NCBI GenBank assembly: GCA_029783825.1
Contig: JAREIK010002450.1
Location: forward strand, 1,369,039-1,433,038
Reading direction: 5' to 3'
DNA from: Sapria himalayana
Lineage: Eukaryota; Streptophyta; Magnoliopsida; Malpighiales; Rafflesiaceae
DNA: 64,000 nt
Positions 12,405 to 24,690 of this stretch are shown here, one piece after another (within the stretch, counting starts at the first letter, position 1; the number at the start of each line of letters is the position of its first letter). The notes below the pieces were generated by a model. It was not told where the DNA came from, ran no database searches, and worked only from the letters and a program-made list of their open reading frames with translations. Position numbers and translations under genes: made by a program.

Positions 12405-12575
12405 TGGCGTGATAGTTGAATTAGTAGTATGAGAGAAATGTGTAACTGTTGGGTTGAAGGTTCAATCCCTTGATCTACTACTGAGACAAGGTTGTTATTG
12501 TGCTTTTTTTTTGGGTCTGGATGGTTGGCCGATGACCCAATTGGGTTGGGGATCCCACCTGGCAACACAAAAAAG
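12405..12575 (+). mobile_element. tRNA-derived SINE-like insertion
   Basis: A unique-looking 170-bp segment inside microsatellite DNA. The first 75 bp resemble a tRNA: an A-box-like GATAGTTGAATTAGTAG (12411-12427) and a B box GGTTCAATCCC (12459-12469) at Pol III spacing. A body with GATGGTTGGCCGATGACCC follows, then a short A-rich tail (ACACAAAAAAG). This is the head-body-tail layout of plant SINEs. It is not a functional tRNA because the acceptor ends do not pair. Target duplications are unclear. Confidence 0.55.
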
Positions 12576-12983
12576 TAAACATATAATTCCATATATATGT
12601 ACTATTTGTGTGTGTTTGTGTATACACCTTAGTATAGATGAATGTGCATGTATATATATGATGGTATATATGCCTATTTAGATATATAAGATTATACTAT
12701 GGTAGATGCACACAAACATATATATATATATATATATAGCAAAAAATATACAAGTATAATAGGCATATATAGTGTTTATATATATAAATGTGTACACATA
12801 TATAATGCAGTATACATGTATACAATATATAGTATACATGTGTGTATATAAAATAATAAATATGCCTATAAACACGTATATTGTATTACACACACACACA
12901 TGCATATATGTAGATAATAATTTATATGTACACACACACACACACACACACAAGTACATATATATATATATATATATGCAAGT

Positions 12984-13052
<69 letters not shown>

Positions 13053-13146
13053 CAATATATAAGTATCTATTTAAATATTTATTTGTATATATGTATATAT
13101 ATATACACATAATATATACATATATATAAACACACATATATATGTG

Positions 13147-13181
<35 letters not shown>

Positions 13182-13215
13182 TTGTTTGTTTATGTGTGTG
13201 TTCTATAGCATATAT
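12576..13215. repeat. Compound (TA)n/(CA)n/(TG)n microsatellites
   Basis: Two (CA)n arrays (about 12931-12952 and 12998-13027), each bordered by (TA)n, and a (TG)n run at about 13165-13181. The overlapping open frames on both strands are repeat translations. Confidence 0.9.
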
Positions 13216-13880
13216 AGATATACATCAATTTATATTTAAATAAATGTAAATTGAGATAGGATTTTCATTTTAGGAATAATAATGTATGCATAGGTGAGGC
13301 TAGGTGAGTGGTGCTAGGATTTTAAGTATTGGATCGGATCAGTTAAGGATCCAACATACAAATATAAGTATGTAAAGAAAATAGAGGCAATTTCTTGTTG
13401 ATGAATGTAAATGTACTAAACTCTAAATATATATTTTTGATTTGGTATACTAAAACATAAAAAATAAGTTGGGTCCGAAACATATAAATTTTTTGGACTG
13501 GATACCCAAACATAATCTTTCCTAAAATTTATCAGATTATAAATTTAAATAATTATAAAAGCATAAACAAATAAAATTATAAATTTACAAAACCAAAATA
13601 TAGAAAATTATAAACACTTAATTTTTATTCAATTATAAAATATAAAAATAATTTATTAATTTATAAGATTTATTAAATTTATAAATTTTATTAAATTTAT
13701 AAATAAATTAAAATTATGTTAATTTAACATTTAATAAAATGATAAATTTTATAAAATTATAAATTATAAATTTAAAGATAGAGAAAAATTATAAAAATTT
13801 TTAAATTAATAAAATAATAATTTTTATAACAATTGTAAATATATATTGAAACAAAATTAACAAACCAATAATAATTTTAT
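13216..13880. other. Very AT-rich intergenic sequence
   Basis: 13,530-13,860 is nearly all A and T, with repeated ATTATAAATTTA words. There is no gene. GGATCGGATCAG...GGATCCAA near 13,331 is a small GC-bearing patch. Confidence 0.4.
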
Positions 13881-13884
13881 ATTT

Positions 13885-14609
13885 TGTTGGGAATCTAAGA
13901 TACTTGGCATATCTCTTTGATACCAAATTTAAAGATTCACAATAGTGTTTAGGGTTTTAGGAAGGAAGACAAGGATATTAAAATATGAAGAATATAAAAT
14001 GCACAAGATATTAACTAGAGAGAAAATAAAGAACACAACATTCATAAGCGAAAAACTTCAATTTATATTAGTCACTCTTGTTACATCACACTTTACATTT
14101 ATATTTACACATACTATATAAGAAAAAAAAATCTCTTTAAACTTAAGACCCAAGTCGTGACATTACATCCATATTGCAAATTCATTCTTGTTGTGAAATC
14201 AAACAACAAAGTGCTAAATTGAAACCCAAGACTTCTAATTATAACAACACAAAATATATTATAATTTTGTTAATGTCGCAACTTTACAATTCAAGTTGCA
14301 ACACAAAATACATGTTGTGACTTCGTTTAAGGTTTTGACTTTAGAATTCTAGGTGGGACTTTACAATTTAAATTGTTATACTGAACATAAAGTCTAGTCA
14401 TAACTTGATAATTCATGACTAGTCATAACAACACAAAGTATGTTGTGGCTTTTTTCATCTATCAACTTTATAATTTATGTCGTGACACTGCACTTAAGTT
14501 CTAGTCAAACATAGAACATGTTGTAACTCTATTCAAGTCAAGACTACACAATTCAGGTCATGACACTGAACACATGTTATAGCTTTAGAAGTATGAGCCA
14601 ATTCTAATA
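13885..14609 (-). mobile_element. Probable 3' LTR of the split copia element (minus)
   Basis: On the minus strand the RNase H remnant (14,640-15,369) is followed by AAGTGGAAGAATATTAGAATT, matching the usual copia polypurine tract plus LTR start with TG decayed to TA near 14,609. The stretch is non-coding and contains repeated GTCGTGACA/GTTGTGACT-like words. The far end is uncertain. GGTATCAAAG (minus strand, near 13,920) resembles a tRNA-Met primer site, so the boundary may lie there rather than at 13,885. Confidence 0.45.
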
Positions 14610-14639
14610 TTCTTCCACTTGGAAAATACTTTTTATTTT

Positions 14640-15369
14640 TCCAATACTTAGATATACATAAATATAATTTTTTTTTGAACCCATTGCTTTTGTCAAGCAA
14701 TAAGCACATTTCTTATTTAAGTCGACTTTCTTTAATCAAATTAGTCTCTAATCAACTTGCTCTCTAATTAAGTGGTAACGAATATCAATATGCTTTTTTC
14801 TAGCATGAAAAGTCAGATTTCTTGCTAAATGAATAATTCTTCGACTTCCTTAGTTCCTTCTATTCGAAGAAAAGCTCTACTCATTATATCTTTATCCAAA
14901 CATTTTCCTTACTTGCATGAGTAAGTCTCAAGTATTATGTCATAGTGGATGAGAGGGAAATGACAACTTTCTTCTTGCTCATCCAACTCAAAAATCCACT
15001 ATATAGGTTAAGCGCATACCCGCTCATAGATATTTTGATACCCACATCTTTACCCCAATCTACATCGACAATACTATGACTTCAAAAGTCTTTTCATTGT
15101 TGTTACCATCAAACTACAACACAAAATCAAGGGTTCCACAGAGATACTCGAGCACTCTTTTAATAGTAATCAAATGCTCCTTTATTAGATTGGACATGTA
15201 CTTGCTTAGTACTCACACAACATATAAAATTGGGTTGTATACATATCATAGTATACATCAAACTCTCAACAACATTTAAATATAGAATGAGAGCTATCTC
15301 TTCTTTCTCATGATGAATAGTAGGGCAATGCTATGTAGTCAACTTCATCCTAGTTTCCATAGTTCTTAT
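14640..15369 (-). pseudogene. Copia RT C-terminus / RNase H remnant, split by the Athila insertion
   Basis: Minus-strand translation with several stops gives, in order, ESLMYTMICIQPNFICCV, VDVDWGKDVGIKISMSGYAL, LARNLTFHARKKHIDIRYHL and IREQVD. These match the copia RNase H blocks (VGSLMYAM, D-x-DWAGD...STSGY, LAKN..FH.R.KHIDI.YH). The relic stops exactly where the Athila LTR begins. The upstream RT part of the same protein lies at 27,225-27,444 on the far side, so both belong to one interrupted element. Confidence 0.8.
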
Positions 15370-17071
15370 TGATAGAATTAGAATATATGCATATTTTTGG
15401 TCTATAATTGGTATTATTTATATGGAGTAGCAAGATATAAAAGGAAATACTAGAGATTTCACCACAAAAAATGAAGAAATAAAGAATATAGATACAAAAA
15501 GGAGCAAGAATTGAAGTCATGATATTTCAAGGTCACGACATGAAATTTTAAGGTCCCGATGCCACATTTCCAAGTCATGACCGATTTTGTGGAGAATGTA
15601 AGTGTGATAGAGTTGGAAGAGTTGCTATATCAATATAAGAAATCATGATATTTATAATGTGAAGAGTGGAAATATGAGCCACACAGCTATATTTATTGGT
15701 CACTACATTTGAAATTATGGCACCATTCTCTAAGTCAAAACATCAAATTAAGCCTTAACAACAAATACTTAGGCATGACTCCTCTACTATTGCAACAACA
15801 TAATAACAAGTAACAACATGGAATGCACAAAAATACATCATTAAAGAGGCAACCGTTAAATAAAATGTGGAGGTTATGAAAGGGAGACTTGGAAAAGAAA
15901 AAAGAACGATGAGACAAAAAGGCAAGAAAAAGAACGATGAGACAAAAAGGCAAGAAAAAGAACTCTAGGGTAGAATAGAATCCCACCAATCACAAAAAGA
16001 AAAGAATAGACAGATGATAATGAGCAGAATAATGTGACACAACACCAAGTAGAGAAGAAAAACTAAGGGGAGATCAAGTAAAACACTACTGGGTCACTCT
16101 AACAAAGAAGATCAACAGAGAAAATATGTCAGTTAGTATCATATCATGAAAAATAAATTATTTTATTCTTTTTATTGAATTCATTGATTTGTATTTGCAA
16201 TATTATGATACCTGAATGTGTTTATTTTTTATTCTTCCTCAATGTTAGTCTAGATTCTACCAAGAGTTGATTTGTGGATATGTTGATGTTGAATAGTAAG
16301 TTGTAATATAAGTGATTTGTGTAATTGTAATGTCAAGGTTGTTGTGTTCTTGAGAACTATTTATATCTTGACTTCTGCCATATGTACATGGCCTTCAGGC
16401 AAGACTTGTCTTGTGTTTAGCTATGCAAACAATGACTTAACCTTTGGTACGATCCAATAAATCTAGCAATCCATGCCCATTTGTGATTATTAAGATGGTC
16501 ATAGCTAATAAGAATATACATGTATGCCTCTTATTAGGGTGATAGGCTATAAGAGCATAATAAAGGGCACTCTCTACATGGATTGTTGGGATATTTTATA
16601 AACTTATGACATTCATCACAAGGACTATTTAGGTGATTGATAAATTGTTAGAGTGTCATTGTATAACTTGCTACTCAAGAATATTGTATATTTCTTAGAA
16701 TAAGATGACCTTAAATATGAACATATGCTAGAGGTACTTACCATGATTGGTATACCACTAGCACATTGAGTGATGTACTGACTAGTGAGAGAAAAATTTG
16801 TGCATTGCCTCATCACCTTACCAACTTCTAGATTATATGAACATGGATAATTAGCACGGTACAATTACATACATAGAAGCAAGTCAACCCCAGATGTCCT
16901 TGCATCATTAGTTGAGTGTAAGCCAAGACAATTGAGTGCTTAGAAAATCATTTCAAATCATAAAATGCCAATCCTTTTGGGATTGATATTCTAACTCAAA
17001 TAATCTATTTTATAACTTATTTGAATTGTATACTTGTGGTATTAATTAGTACTAATAGAACATGACTAACA
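15370..17071 (+). repeat. Athila-like 5' LTR
   Basis: Starts TGATAGAATTAGAATATATG and aligns along its length with 25,540-27,224. Shared landmarks are CCACATTTCCAAG, TTTATTTGTATTTGCAAT, TAGGGTGA.AGG.TATAAG and TGGTATTAATTAGTA near the end. No similarity is seen just before 15,368. The 84-codon minus-strand frame at 15,735-15,989 is an LTR shadow. Confidence 0.8.
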
Positions 17072-17569
17072 TGTTTTTAGCATCATTGCTATAGATAAAG
17101 ATTTGTTTAGAATAAGAGCAGTTTTATTAGTTAAATTGATTGTCAGAAATAGATGTTTTATTTGAATGATTTTGACTATATTATTTTTTATATCTTTTAG
17201 AATATTCTTTATCATATCATTATTAGAGTTTTTTTTGTTTTCTTTTTTTTTGTTGAACTCCAACCTTATGAATTGAAAATTTGGGACATAATCATTGCCT
17301 TTTATCCAGAACTTGATAGGACTTCGAAAATAATAAAAAGGCAAGTTAAAAGGGTAGTAATGGAAGATCTCATTCTCAATAAAATAAATAGAGATGATAC
17401 ATGTGATAATATTGAATAGTAACAGCATAATTATAAAATATTAAGAGATTATTGGAGATCAACATTAACATATAGTTATTCTAGAATTAAAAAACATCAT
17501 ATTCAATTTAATAATTTTGAACTCAAACCAAGTTAAATATTAATGGTTCAACAATATTAGTACGGGGGC

Positions 17570-18480
17570 TAACTTTTAGAAGACCCAAACAACCTCATAG
17601 CCTTACTTTTATAGTTGGGTAATAGGGTGAAGATGAATGGAGTGGACAATGATACTATCAAATTGAGACTATTCCCATTTTTATTTTAAAGATAAAGCGA
17701 GTACTTGGTTTCAATGATTATCAAGGAGTTCCACAAAATTTGGGGGAGAGGTGGTGCAAGAATTCATCACTTATTAGGCTCTATAATAAACAAATCACTT
17801 GAAGATGTATATATTTTATTTGAAGAATTGATGAAAAATAACTATCAAGCTCCAATTGAAAGATCAATGGAAAAAAAACTAAAATATTAAAGTTGGATAC
17901 AATTTATACCATACAAGAAGAACATAATAACATAATGTACAAGTTCTCTATGTAAGAAAATAAAGTGCAAATAATAGGAGAATTGGCAGAATGCAAATGC
18001 AACTAGCTAGGGGTCAAGAGTAAGTATACAAAGTGGAGGATGTTAATTACCTAACAAGGGATACATCTTCCCATATATTATAGTCTAAATCTAAAAAACC
18101 AATAACTTTTTTCATACGGCTAACAATGAAAGTTGTAATAGCCTATGTACTCATATGATTTTAGCAGTGCACCTAAAATTCAAATGCAAAGGGGAGCCTC
18201 AAGTTTTAATTTTAGCAGACAAAAGAAACCTTTCACTTTTGAAGAAAATATACGTGCTCTTTTTATCGAAACAATGAGGAGGAATGATACACAAGATAAT
18301 AGGATGAACCAAATAGAAATGAAGCTTGACAATACTGATGAAATAATGAAAACCATAGAGACACAAACTAGAAATTTAGATCTAGCTATGAAGGAAGGAC
18401 CATTAAAATCATTTCCAAGTGATAAGAAGAATCCAAAGCAATGCTTTTCTGATACTTTGTGAAGCGAAAAATAGATAGAA
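17570..18480 (+). pseudogene. Athila-like gag remnant
   Basis: Broken frames spell IKLRLFPF, then SIINKSLEDVYILFEELMKN followed by NYQAPIERS, which correspond to the Athila gag blocks IRLRLFPFSL and K..EEA.EL.E.M..NNYQ.P.ER. A 105-codon frame (18,145-18,462) follows with NQIEMKLDN..., ETQTRNLDLAMKEGP and FPSDKKNPKQC, matching the C-terminal gag region where LE.Q.GQLA..P.G..PS..E.NP is usual. Gag would coat the RNA in a virus-like particle. Frameshifts and an internal deletion make it non-functional. Confidence 0.75.
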
Positions 18481-18579
18481 AATTACAAGGAAATAGAAGA
18501 TGATTCAATAGTTGAAAGAAAATAATAAATATTTGAACCCAAAGAGAAAATTATAGTATTTGACAAAAGGATCAAAATT

Positions 18580-18618
<39 letters not shown>

Positions 18619-19720
18619 CTAAAATGGAGATATAAAAGAAGAAACATAAATTTTAAAAAAATGATTGTGCTATAAGATGGATAAGTAGCTTGAAAAGTTA
18701 CTAAATATTTTTGAGTAGTTGGAAATTTATATTCCATTTGTGGATGCCTTAGCCCAAATGTCAAATTATTTAGGAACTTTTCAAACTACTCATCCATCTT
18801 ATAGGCACAATCTTTAGAAACTTTTGGGATAAGGCATCCACAAATGGAATATAAATTTCTAGCTTCTTAAAAATATTTAGGAACTTTTCAAACCACTCAT
18901 CCATCTTATAGGCACAATATTTTTTACCTTTATGTTTCTTCTTTTCTATTTCAATTTTAGCACTCTCTTTCTTTCTCTTTCTCAATTTCGATCCTTGCTT
19001 CAGCTATATAATTTTCTATTTGGGTTCAAATATGTATGCTTTTCTTTCAACTATTGAATCATCTTTTGATCAAAGCATACTTGTGTATCAAAGTTGTAAT
19101 AGCCTATGTACTCATATGATTTCAGTAGTGCACCTGAAATTCAAATGCAAAGAGGAGCCTCAAGTTTTAATTATAGCAGGCAAAAATAATTTTCACTTTT
19201 GAAGAAAACATACCTGTTCTTTTGATCAAAACTGTGAGGAAGAATGATACACAATATAATAGGATGAACCAAATGGAAATGAAGCTTGACAATATTGATG
19301 AAACATTGAAAACCATAGAGACACAAATTGGACATTTAGATCTAGCTATGAAGGAAGGACCATCAAACCATTTCCAAGTGATAAGAAGGACCCAAAGCAA
19401 TGTTTTTATGTTACTTTGTGAAGTGGGAAAAAGATAGGAAGTTACAAGGAAGTAGAAGATAATTCAATAGTTGAAAGAAAATCATAAATATTTGAACCCA
19501 AAGAAAAAATTATAGTTGCTGATGTAAGGATCGAAATTGAGAGAGAGAGAGAGAGAGTTGAAATGGATATAGAAACGAAGAAACATAATGGTAAAAAAAG
19601 ATAGTGCCTATAAGATGGATGAATTGTTTGAAAAGTTTCTAAAAATTTTTAAGAAGCTGAAAATTTATATTCTATTTGTGGATGCCTTATCCCAAATGTC
19701 AATTTATGTAAAGTATATGA
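18129..19720. repeat. Forward-reverse-forward triplication of the gag/protease junction
   Basis: Copy A runs forward from 18,129 to about 18,760, copy B is inverted at about 18,771-19,075, and copy C is forward from 19,090 to about 19,720. Landmarks are AAGTTGTAATAGCCTATGTA at 18,129 and 19,090, the (GA)n tract (18,580-18,618, 19,539-19,557, and as (CT)n near 18,961-18,985), and GATGCCTTA..CCAAATGTCAA at the ends of A and C. Copy B holds a further internal duplication (18,769-18,816 and 18,875-18,920). The repeated segment encodes KMD.WFEKFLNIFKKLEI and IPFVDAL, an Athila gag-protease motif. Confidence 0.85.
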
Positions 19721-20300
19721 AATAGATTGGGTAACAAGAAGAAGTTAGAGTCATATGCAACTATAGATTTGATTGAACATTGTAGTATAATTATATATAA
19801 AAAAACTTCCACATAAATTTAAAAGATCTAAGTACTTTTAGTATCTCATGCATTATTAGAGAACATGTGATTTGTGATCTAAGATCCACCATTAATTTTA
19901 TGAAACTATCCATTGAAATGAAGATTAATTTAGGTGAGGTGATAATCATGACATTGTCTTTATAGATGGTTGACAAAACACTCACCTCTTCGAGTGGTAA
20001 ATATTAAAATGTCCTAGTTTAGATTGTAAAGTTTATATTTCTAGTTAATTTTGTTGTATTAGATATAGATAAAAATAAAAAAGTATTACTTATTCTATGA
20101 AGACCATTCTTAGTAACTAGACATACTCTAACATGCATAAAGAATTGTATATTAACACTTTGAGTAAGTGAAAAACAAGAGAAGTTAAATCTCTATAAAA
20201 ATTTGAAGTTTTTTTCCACACACAAAGCTAACTATAGAAGAGTAGACAATGTGATACCATCACATGATGGACAACTATATAAATTCATGAAGTTTAAATC
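19695..20300 (+). pseudogene. Athila-like aspartic protease remnant
   Basis: Downstream of the IPFVDAL..QMS.YVKYMK block the frame gives ICDLRSTINFMKLS (D codon at 19,876-19,878), then VDFVVLDID-like, ILRPFL-type and a LCV-like sequence. Family members have CDLGAS.N.MPLS, FVVLD, and ILGRPFL. The residue after the catalytic D-L is R instead of G, so the active-site loop is damaged, and stops are frequent. The enzyme would have processed the gag-pol polyprotein. Confidence 0.7.
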
Positions 20301-20379
20301 TCTGGAATAAAGTTGGGATAAAGAAATTGATGTTGATTTTGAAGATGATGTTATGACATTTTTTAAAAGAAGTCATGGC

Positions 20380-20770
20380 AACCAATGAAGTCGAGAAACC
20401 AAAAGATGAAGATGCAAAATTATGAGTTGTAACACTTTTCTAAGTGCTTACAACATTATTAAAAGTCATGAGTGAAATGAATTCACAATATTATTTAAAG
20501 TTATGAGTGAAAATGAAGTCACGATAGGAGCAAATGTCACTGCATACTATATAGAAGTTGTAACCTTGTCTAAAAAAGCTGCTACATTTGATGGCACATC
20601 CATAGAAAATAAAGATATGATTGAAGAAAGCAAACTTGTAATATTAAAAGTTATAGTAGTAGGAAATGAAGTCGTGACAATAAAGGTCATGACATCAAAA
20701 GTCACAATATCAAAAGTCACAACATTAAAAGAACAAGTCGCAACATCGGCAATATTGAATACTACAATAG
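20380..20770 (+). other. Protease-RT spacer with reiterated GTCATGACA-like words
   Basis: A 90-codon frame (20,503-20,775) is rich in V-T/K-V-T because the DNA repeats GTCATGACATCAAAAGTCACAA-like words. No conserved domain is visible. It may be the expanded linker of the polyprotein rather than a separate gene. Between it and the RT (20,771-21,170) only decayed pol sequence is seen. Confidence 0.4.
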
Positions 20771-21169
20771 GTTAAATATTTAAGAAACTATCAAAGCATC
20801 ATTATATTACATTCTCTGGAGATGATGGGAGGAAGGAAATACCCATCTCATAACTTTTAATAGAAAAGATGTAGTAGTTATTATTATCAAAGCTTCCACA
20901 ATACAAGGTCACTATCACATGATCCATTGAAGGAATTGAAGACATCAATCATTTTATCTGTATGCATAAAAATTTACTAGACTACGATACAAGACTAATA
21001 ATTGAGCATCATGCAAGATTGAATCTACTAATGAAATAAGTTATGAAAGCCAAGTAATAAATTGGTTGAATGTTAGAATTATCTATGATACATATGAGTG
21101 ACTCTCATCATTCATGTGACACTGAAGAAAAAAGGAAATATAGTTCTAAAATCTTCAAAAAATGAGAAG

Positions 21170-21870
21170 ATTTCAACATGCAGAATTATTAGATAAAGAG
21201 TATGCATTGACTTCCACGAACTCAATAAGGGCATGAGAAAAAGTCACTATCGTATTCCATATATTGGTCAAATATTGGATAGACTTGTGGAACATGCATA
21301 TTACTATTTTCTGGATGAATACTAAGAGATTGCTATTCTCTAGAAGACCAAGAGAAGATAAATTTTACATGTCCATATAAAAAATTTTTATCAAAAGGAT
21401 ACCATTTGGTTTGTGACATATTCTGGCTACTTTTTAATGGTGTATAATGTCTATTTTTTTGATCCCTTAGAAGACATATTCATGGATGAATTCTCAATAT
21501 TTGAAAGCTCTTTTGAAGGCTATTTATGCAACTTGGAGATAATATTATAAAGATGTAAAGAAAAATACTTTGGGCTCAATTAGGAAAAATACCATTTCAT
21601 AGTGCAAGAGGGAATAGTCTTAGGGCATCTTGTAACTGGCAAAGGTTTAGATGTGAACAAGACCAAGTTTTCAATTATAAAGATTCTAACTTCACCTATA
21701 ACTATGAAATGTGTAAGAAGTGTTCTTAGACATGATAGATTTTATCGAAGATTCATAAACAAAATATCAAAGATAGCCATATCACTTTGTAAGCTGCTTG
21801 AAAAGTAAGCTAGTTGTATGTTCAATTCAAAGTGTTTGGCAACATTTAAAGAGCAGATAGAAACTATGCA
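21170..21870 (+). pseudogene. Athila-like reverse transcriptase remnant and RNase H linker
   Basis: With frameshifts joined, the order is: a DFHELNKG segment, IPYIGQILDRLVEHAYYYFL (the FIDQMLDRLAGH.YYCFLD block), EDQEKINFTCPY, a PFGL-like block, FMDEFSIFESSFEGYL-like (the FMDDFS.FG.SF..CL block, with the second catalytic D changed to E), then an open 68-codon stretch (21,602-21,808) with GIVLGHLVTGKGLDVNKTK and FYRRFINKISKIAISLCKLL. These are the RT palm/thumb and connection blocks of Ty3 Athila elements. Confidence 0.8.
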
Positions 21871-22480
21871 CAAATATCACACTTCACCATATAGAGGAGA
21901 TTTCAGACGAAACAAAACAATACTGAAGATCTTACAAGCTGGATTTTTGGCCTACTTTATTTAAAGATTGTCAAAGAATAGTATGGAGCTATGATAGATA
22001 TCAAAAAACTAGGAATATCTCAAAAAGGGATACAATGCCGTTAAATAATATGTTGGAAATTAAAGTATTTGACGTGGAGATTTGACCCTATGGAGCTTTT
22101 TTCACATTCTTTTGGAAATCAATATATTATCTTGGTAGTATATTATGCATCTAAGTGGGTTGAGGAAATTACACCATAGAAATATGTTGCCAAGACAATA
22201 ATAAAGTTTCTGCATAGTCATATTTTGATAAGATTTGGAGCCTCGTTATGCATTGTAAGTGATGATAGATGTCATTTTCATTATTGATTATTTGGTGGAA
22301 CACTTATCATATACTAAGTAAAGCATTTAATAAGTCTCCCATACCATCCACAATTCAATGGAGAAGTAGAAATATCTAACTGAGAGAAAAAATAAATTTT
22401 GGAGAAAATAGTCCAAGCTTCTAGAAAAGGTTGGTCTAAAAGATTTGATATTATTTTATGGGCATATATAGAATAACTTG
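21870..22480 (+). pseudogene. Athila-like integrase remnant
   Basis: An H2C2-like segment (YHTSPYRGDFRRNKTILKIL and CH/C remnants, 21,870-22,040) is followed by the core: FGNQYIILVVYYASKWVEEI, KTIIKFL, FGA.LCIVSDD, LPYHPQFNGEVEISN and ILEKIV...W. The D of the SDD block and the E of GEVE are visible. Stops occur between blocks. The integrase would have inserted the cDNA copy into the genome. Confidence 0.8.
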
Positions 22481-23130
22481 TCTAAGAGAGAGAGAGAGAG
22501 AGAAGTCATGACTAATTCTTTTAAAAGTTTCCATGTTGCAATATCAACATTGTCAAATAGTCATACCTTATTTATTAGTCACAATGTAAATATTTCTGTA
22601 GCAAAACATGTTAGTGGGTATGGCATATTTTTTCTATCGTGACATCAGATTATATCTTGATGTTATTTAGAATTCATGACATCAATTAAGTTTTCAAATA
22701 TACTATTTTATGGTTGTGACATTCTTTTTATGTTGCGGCATCACCAACTTATACCATGATACAATTCCAAGGCAAAATTATCATAGCCACAATGTGATCT
22801 TTAACTCGTGATAGTCATACTTCATGGTCATGATATATTTTTTTTATGACATGATACTGTATTCAACACACGATAATAATTATCACATTGTGACACTATC
22901 TAATTTTATTTCACAAAAATAGGAGACACAACCTCATATTTCTTCAAGCACAACATTACTTCTTTATCATGATATATATTATAAGTCTCCAAGCCATTAC
23001 ATAATAGCCAAATCAATTTATTCTTCTCATGACACTCTCATTTTATTAGACCAAAACCCTATTCATGTCTCAACATTCCTTTTAAGTCATGATATTGTTT
23101 GACCCCTATCATGTCATCTTCACACCCTAA
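22481..23130 (+). other. Non-coding Athila spacer rich in ATGAC/GTCAT words
   Basis: After a (GA)n tract (22,488-22,503) the sequence reiterates GTCATGA, GTGACAT, CATGATA and TCACAAT at irregular spacing with no frame. The same vocabulary occurs in the element's LTRs. Confidence 0.5.
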
Positions 23131-23990
23131 TTGCACTACCTTCTTGAACTCAAATCCATTAATTATGCAGGGAGACCAAATTCTAGAAGACAACATGAGA
23201 GTAAAATTAAGAAAGAAGAAAGCAAGGTGGTTGAAGAAAAACACCACAATGAAGCACTTGACCTAATATTCATCAATAATATCAATAATATTATTGAGGA
23301 AGAACAAACTCTAACTCCTTCATTCATTCCGTGACATCATAAATAAAATAGGATTGAAAATATATTTGCACACTTTTAACTTGGAAATGCCATTGTTGTT
23401 CAAAAGTTTTACACTTACTTGAGAGAGCAAAAAAAGACTGGGTTTTGTCAGTTAGGTTTGGGAGGCTTTCAATACTAAGACAATCAATCAATTATTTAAT
23501 GTACCTGATGAAACACAAAGAAAACAATTCAAGAAGCTAAAACAAAAGCTATATTTTTAGATGATTGTTGATGCATTGACAAAAACAAATAAAGTTTGGT
23601 ATGGAATAGTGAAGAATCCACATCTAAAAATATTAAAAGAGGACATGACAAAAGAAGCAAGAATGTGGCTATATTTCTTATGTTTTATACTGTAGCCAAC
23701 CCAACATGTATCCACATGCAACAAAGATAGGGCAATACTATTGTTGTTTTCCCTTTTAAAGGATACAAAATCAATGTTGGAAAAATCATCGAGAAGTCCA
23801 TTGTGGACCATCAAGAAGGAGAATTAATGGGTCACGTGATCCACCCTTCTCCTATTACCCAACTATACAGAATGCAAGGGGTGAAAGTGTTCCAAGAAAC
23901 CAATGAAAGTTGCCCTACAATGTTGCATTTTACATTAACTAGAATGAATGAAAAATAAACTGGAAGGGGGAAAAATAGGAAACTCAAAGA
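23130..23990 (+). pseudogene. Athila 3' ORF remnant (putative plant transposon protein domain)
   Basis: Broken frames give IFAHF.LGNAIVV.KFY.YL, a STSKNIKR..DKRSKNV block, then a well preserved end: FPFKGYKINVGKIIEKSIVD, HQEGELMGHVIHPSPITQLY, RM.GVKVFQE and LHFTLTRMNEK. This corresponds to the plant retroelement domain often labelled putative plant transposon protein, found in the env-like position of Athila-type elements. Its function is unknown. A second, more decayed example lies at 41,915-42,770. Confidence 0.7.
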
Positions 23991-24059
23991 GGTATAAATA
24001 GAAAAGTGTTATATATGCAATTTGTTTTTTGATAATTTGTTTGTATAACTAAATATTTC

Positions 24060-24690
24060 TATTTCTGTTTTAATATTTTCATGTAAGTATAGTAAAAGCA
24101 ATATTAAGAGGCCAGGGATGCAGCAGTAGCACAATAACGGAGGTCCCGCTGTCCAATCAGAGTGCCAAAATTTTTGGAGCAGAGCCTGACCCATTTCATG
24201 ATCCGATCCGCTTAGGTTAAATGAACTAAGAGATTTTGTTTATTATAAAATATTTTGTAATTTTAATTTCATGTGGTTGTTTTTGGACCCAGGGAACTAT
24301 TCATTGTCTCTCTCTTCTCTCTGCGTGAATTATCGCGACTGTTCTGTGCTGCATATTGTAATATTGTTTTGGTTGGTTTAATCTGTAACGCATAAGCATT
24401 TTTTGGTGGATGTAGCAAGTCATACTGAGTAACTAGCGAACCACATTATTTTCGGTGTTTATTTCTCATTTTTTGATTCTGCCGTGGTTGGTTGTTGGAT
24501 TAGATATATATATATATATTACTTGTTTTCTATTGTTTCTGTTGTTTCTGCATCTTAATATCACTCTGTGGAAGCGCAATTTCCTAACAAAAAGAAATGA
24601 ACAAAAGAAATATATCCATCTAAAACAATCCCCACCACTAAATACATTAAAAAAGGAGGAGAAAAATAAAGGATGAGTGAGTAATAATTG
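24060..24690. other. GC-richer foreign-looking segment inside the Athila 3' region
   Basis: Between the domain ending near 23,990 and its probable C-terminal tail at 24,690 lies sequence unlike the element. It has higher GC and CpG content (AATAACGGAGGTCCCGCTGT, TTATCGCGACTG, AACTAGCGAACC), CT-rich and T-rich stretches, and a short (TA)n. GGAGCAGAGCCTGACC near 24,176 weakly resembles a tRNA-Met primer site. It could be an inserted LTR or SINE, or a captured host untranslated or intron fragment. No coding match was recognised. Confidence 0.4.

Noticed and set aside
12406..12480. A functional tRNA gene
   Set aside because: Internal promoter boxes are present but the acceptor ends do not pair and a SINE-like body follows directly.
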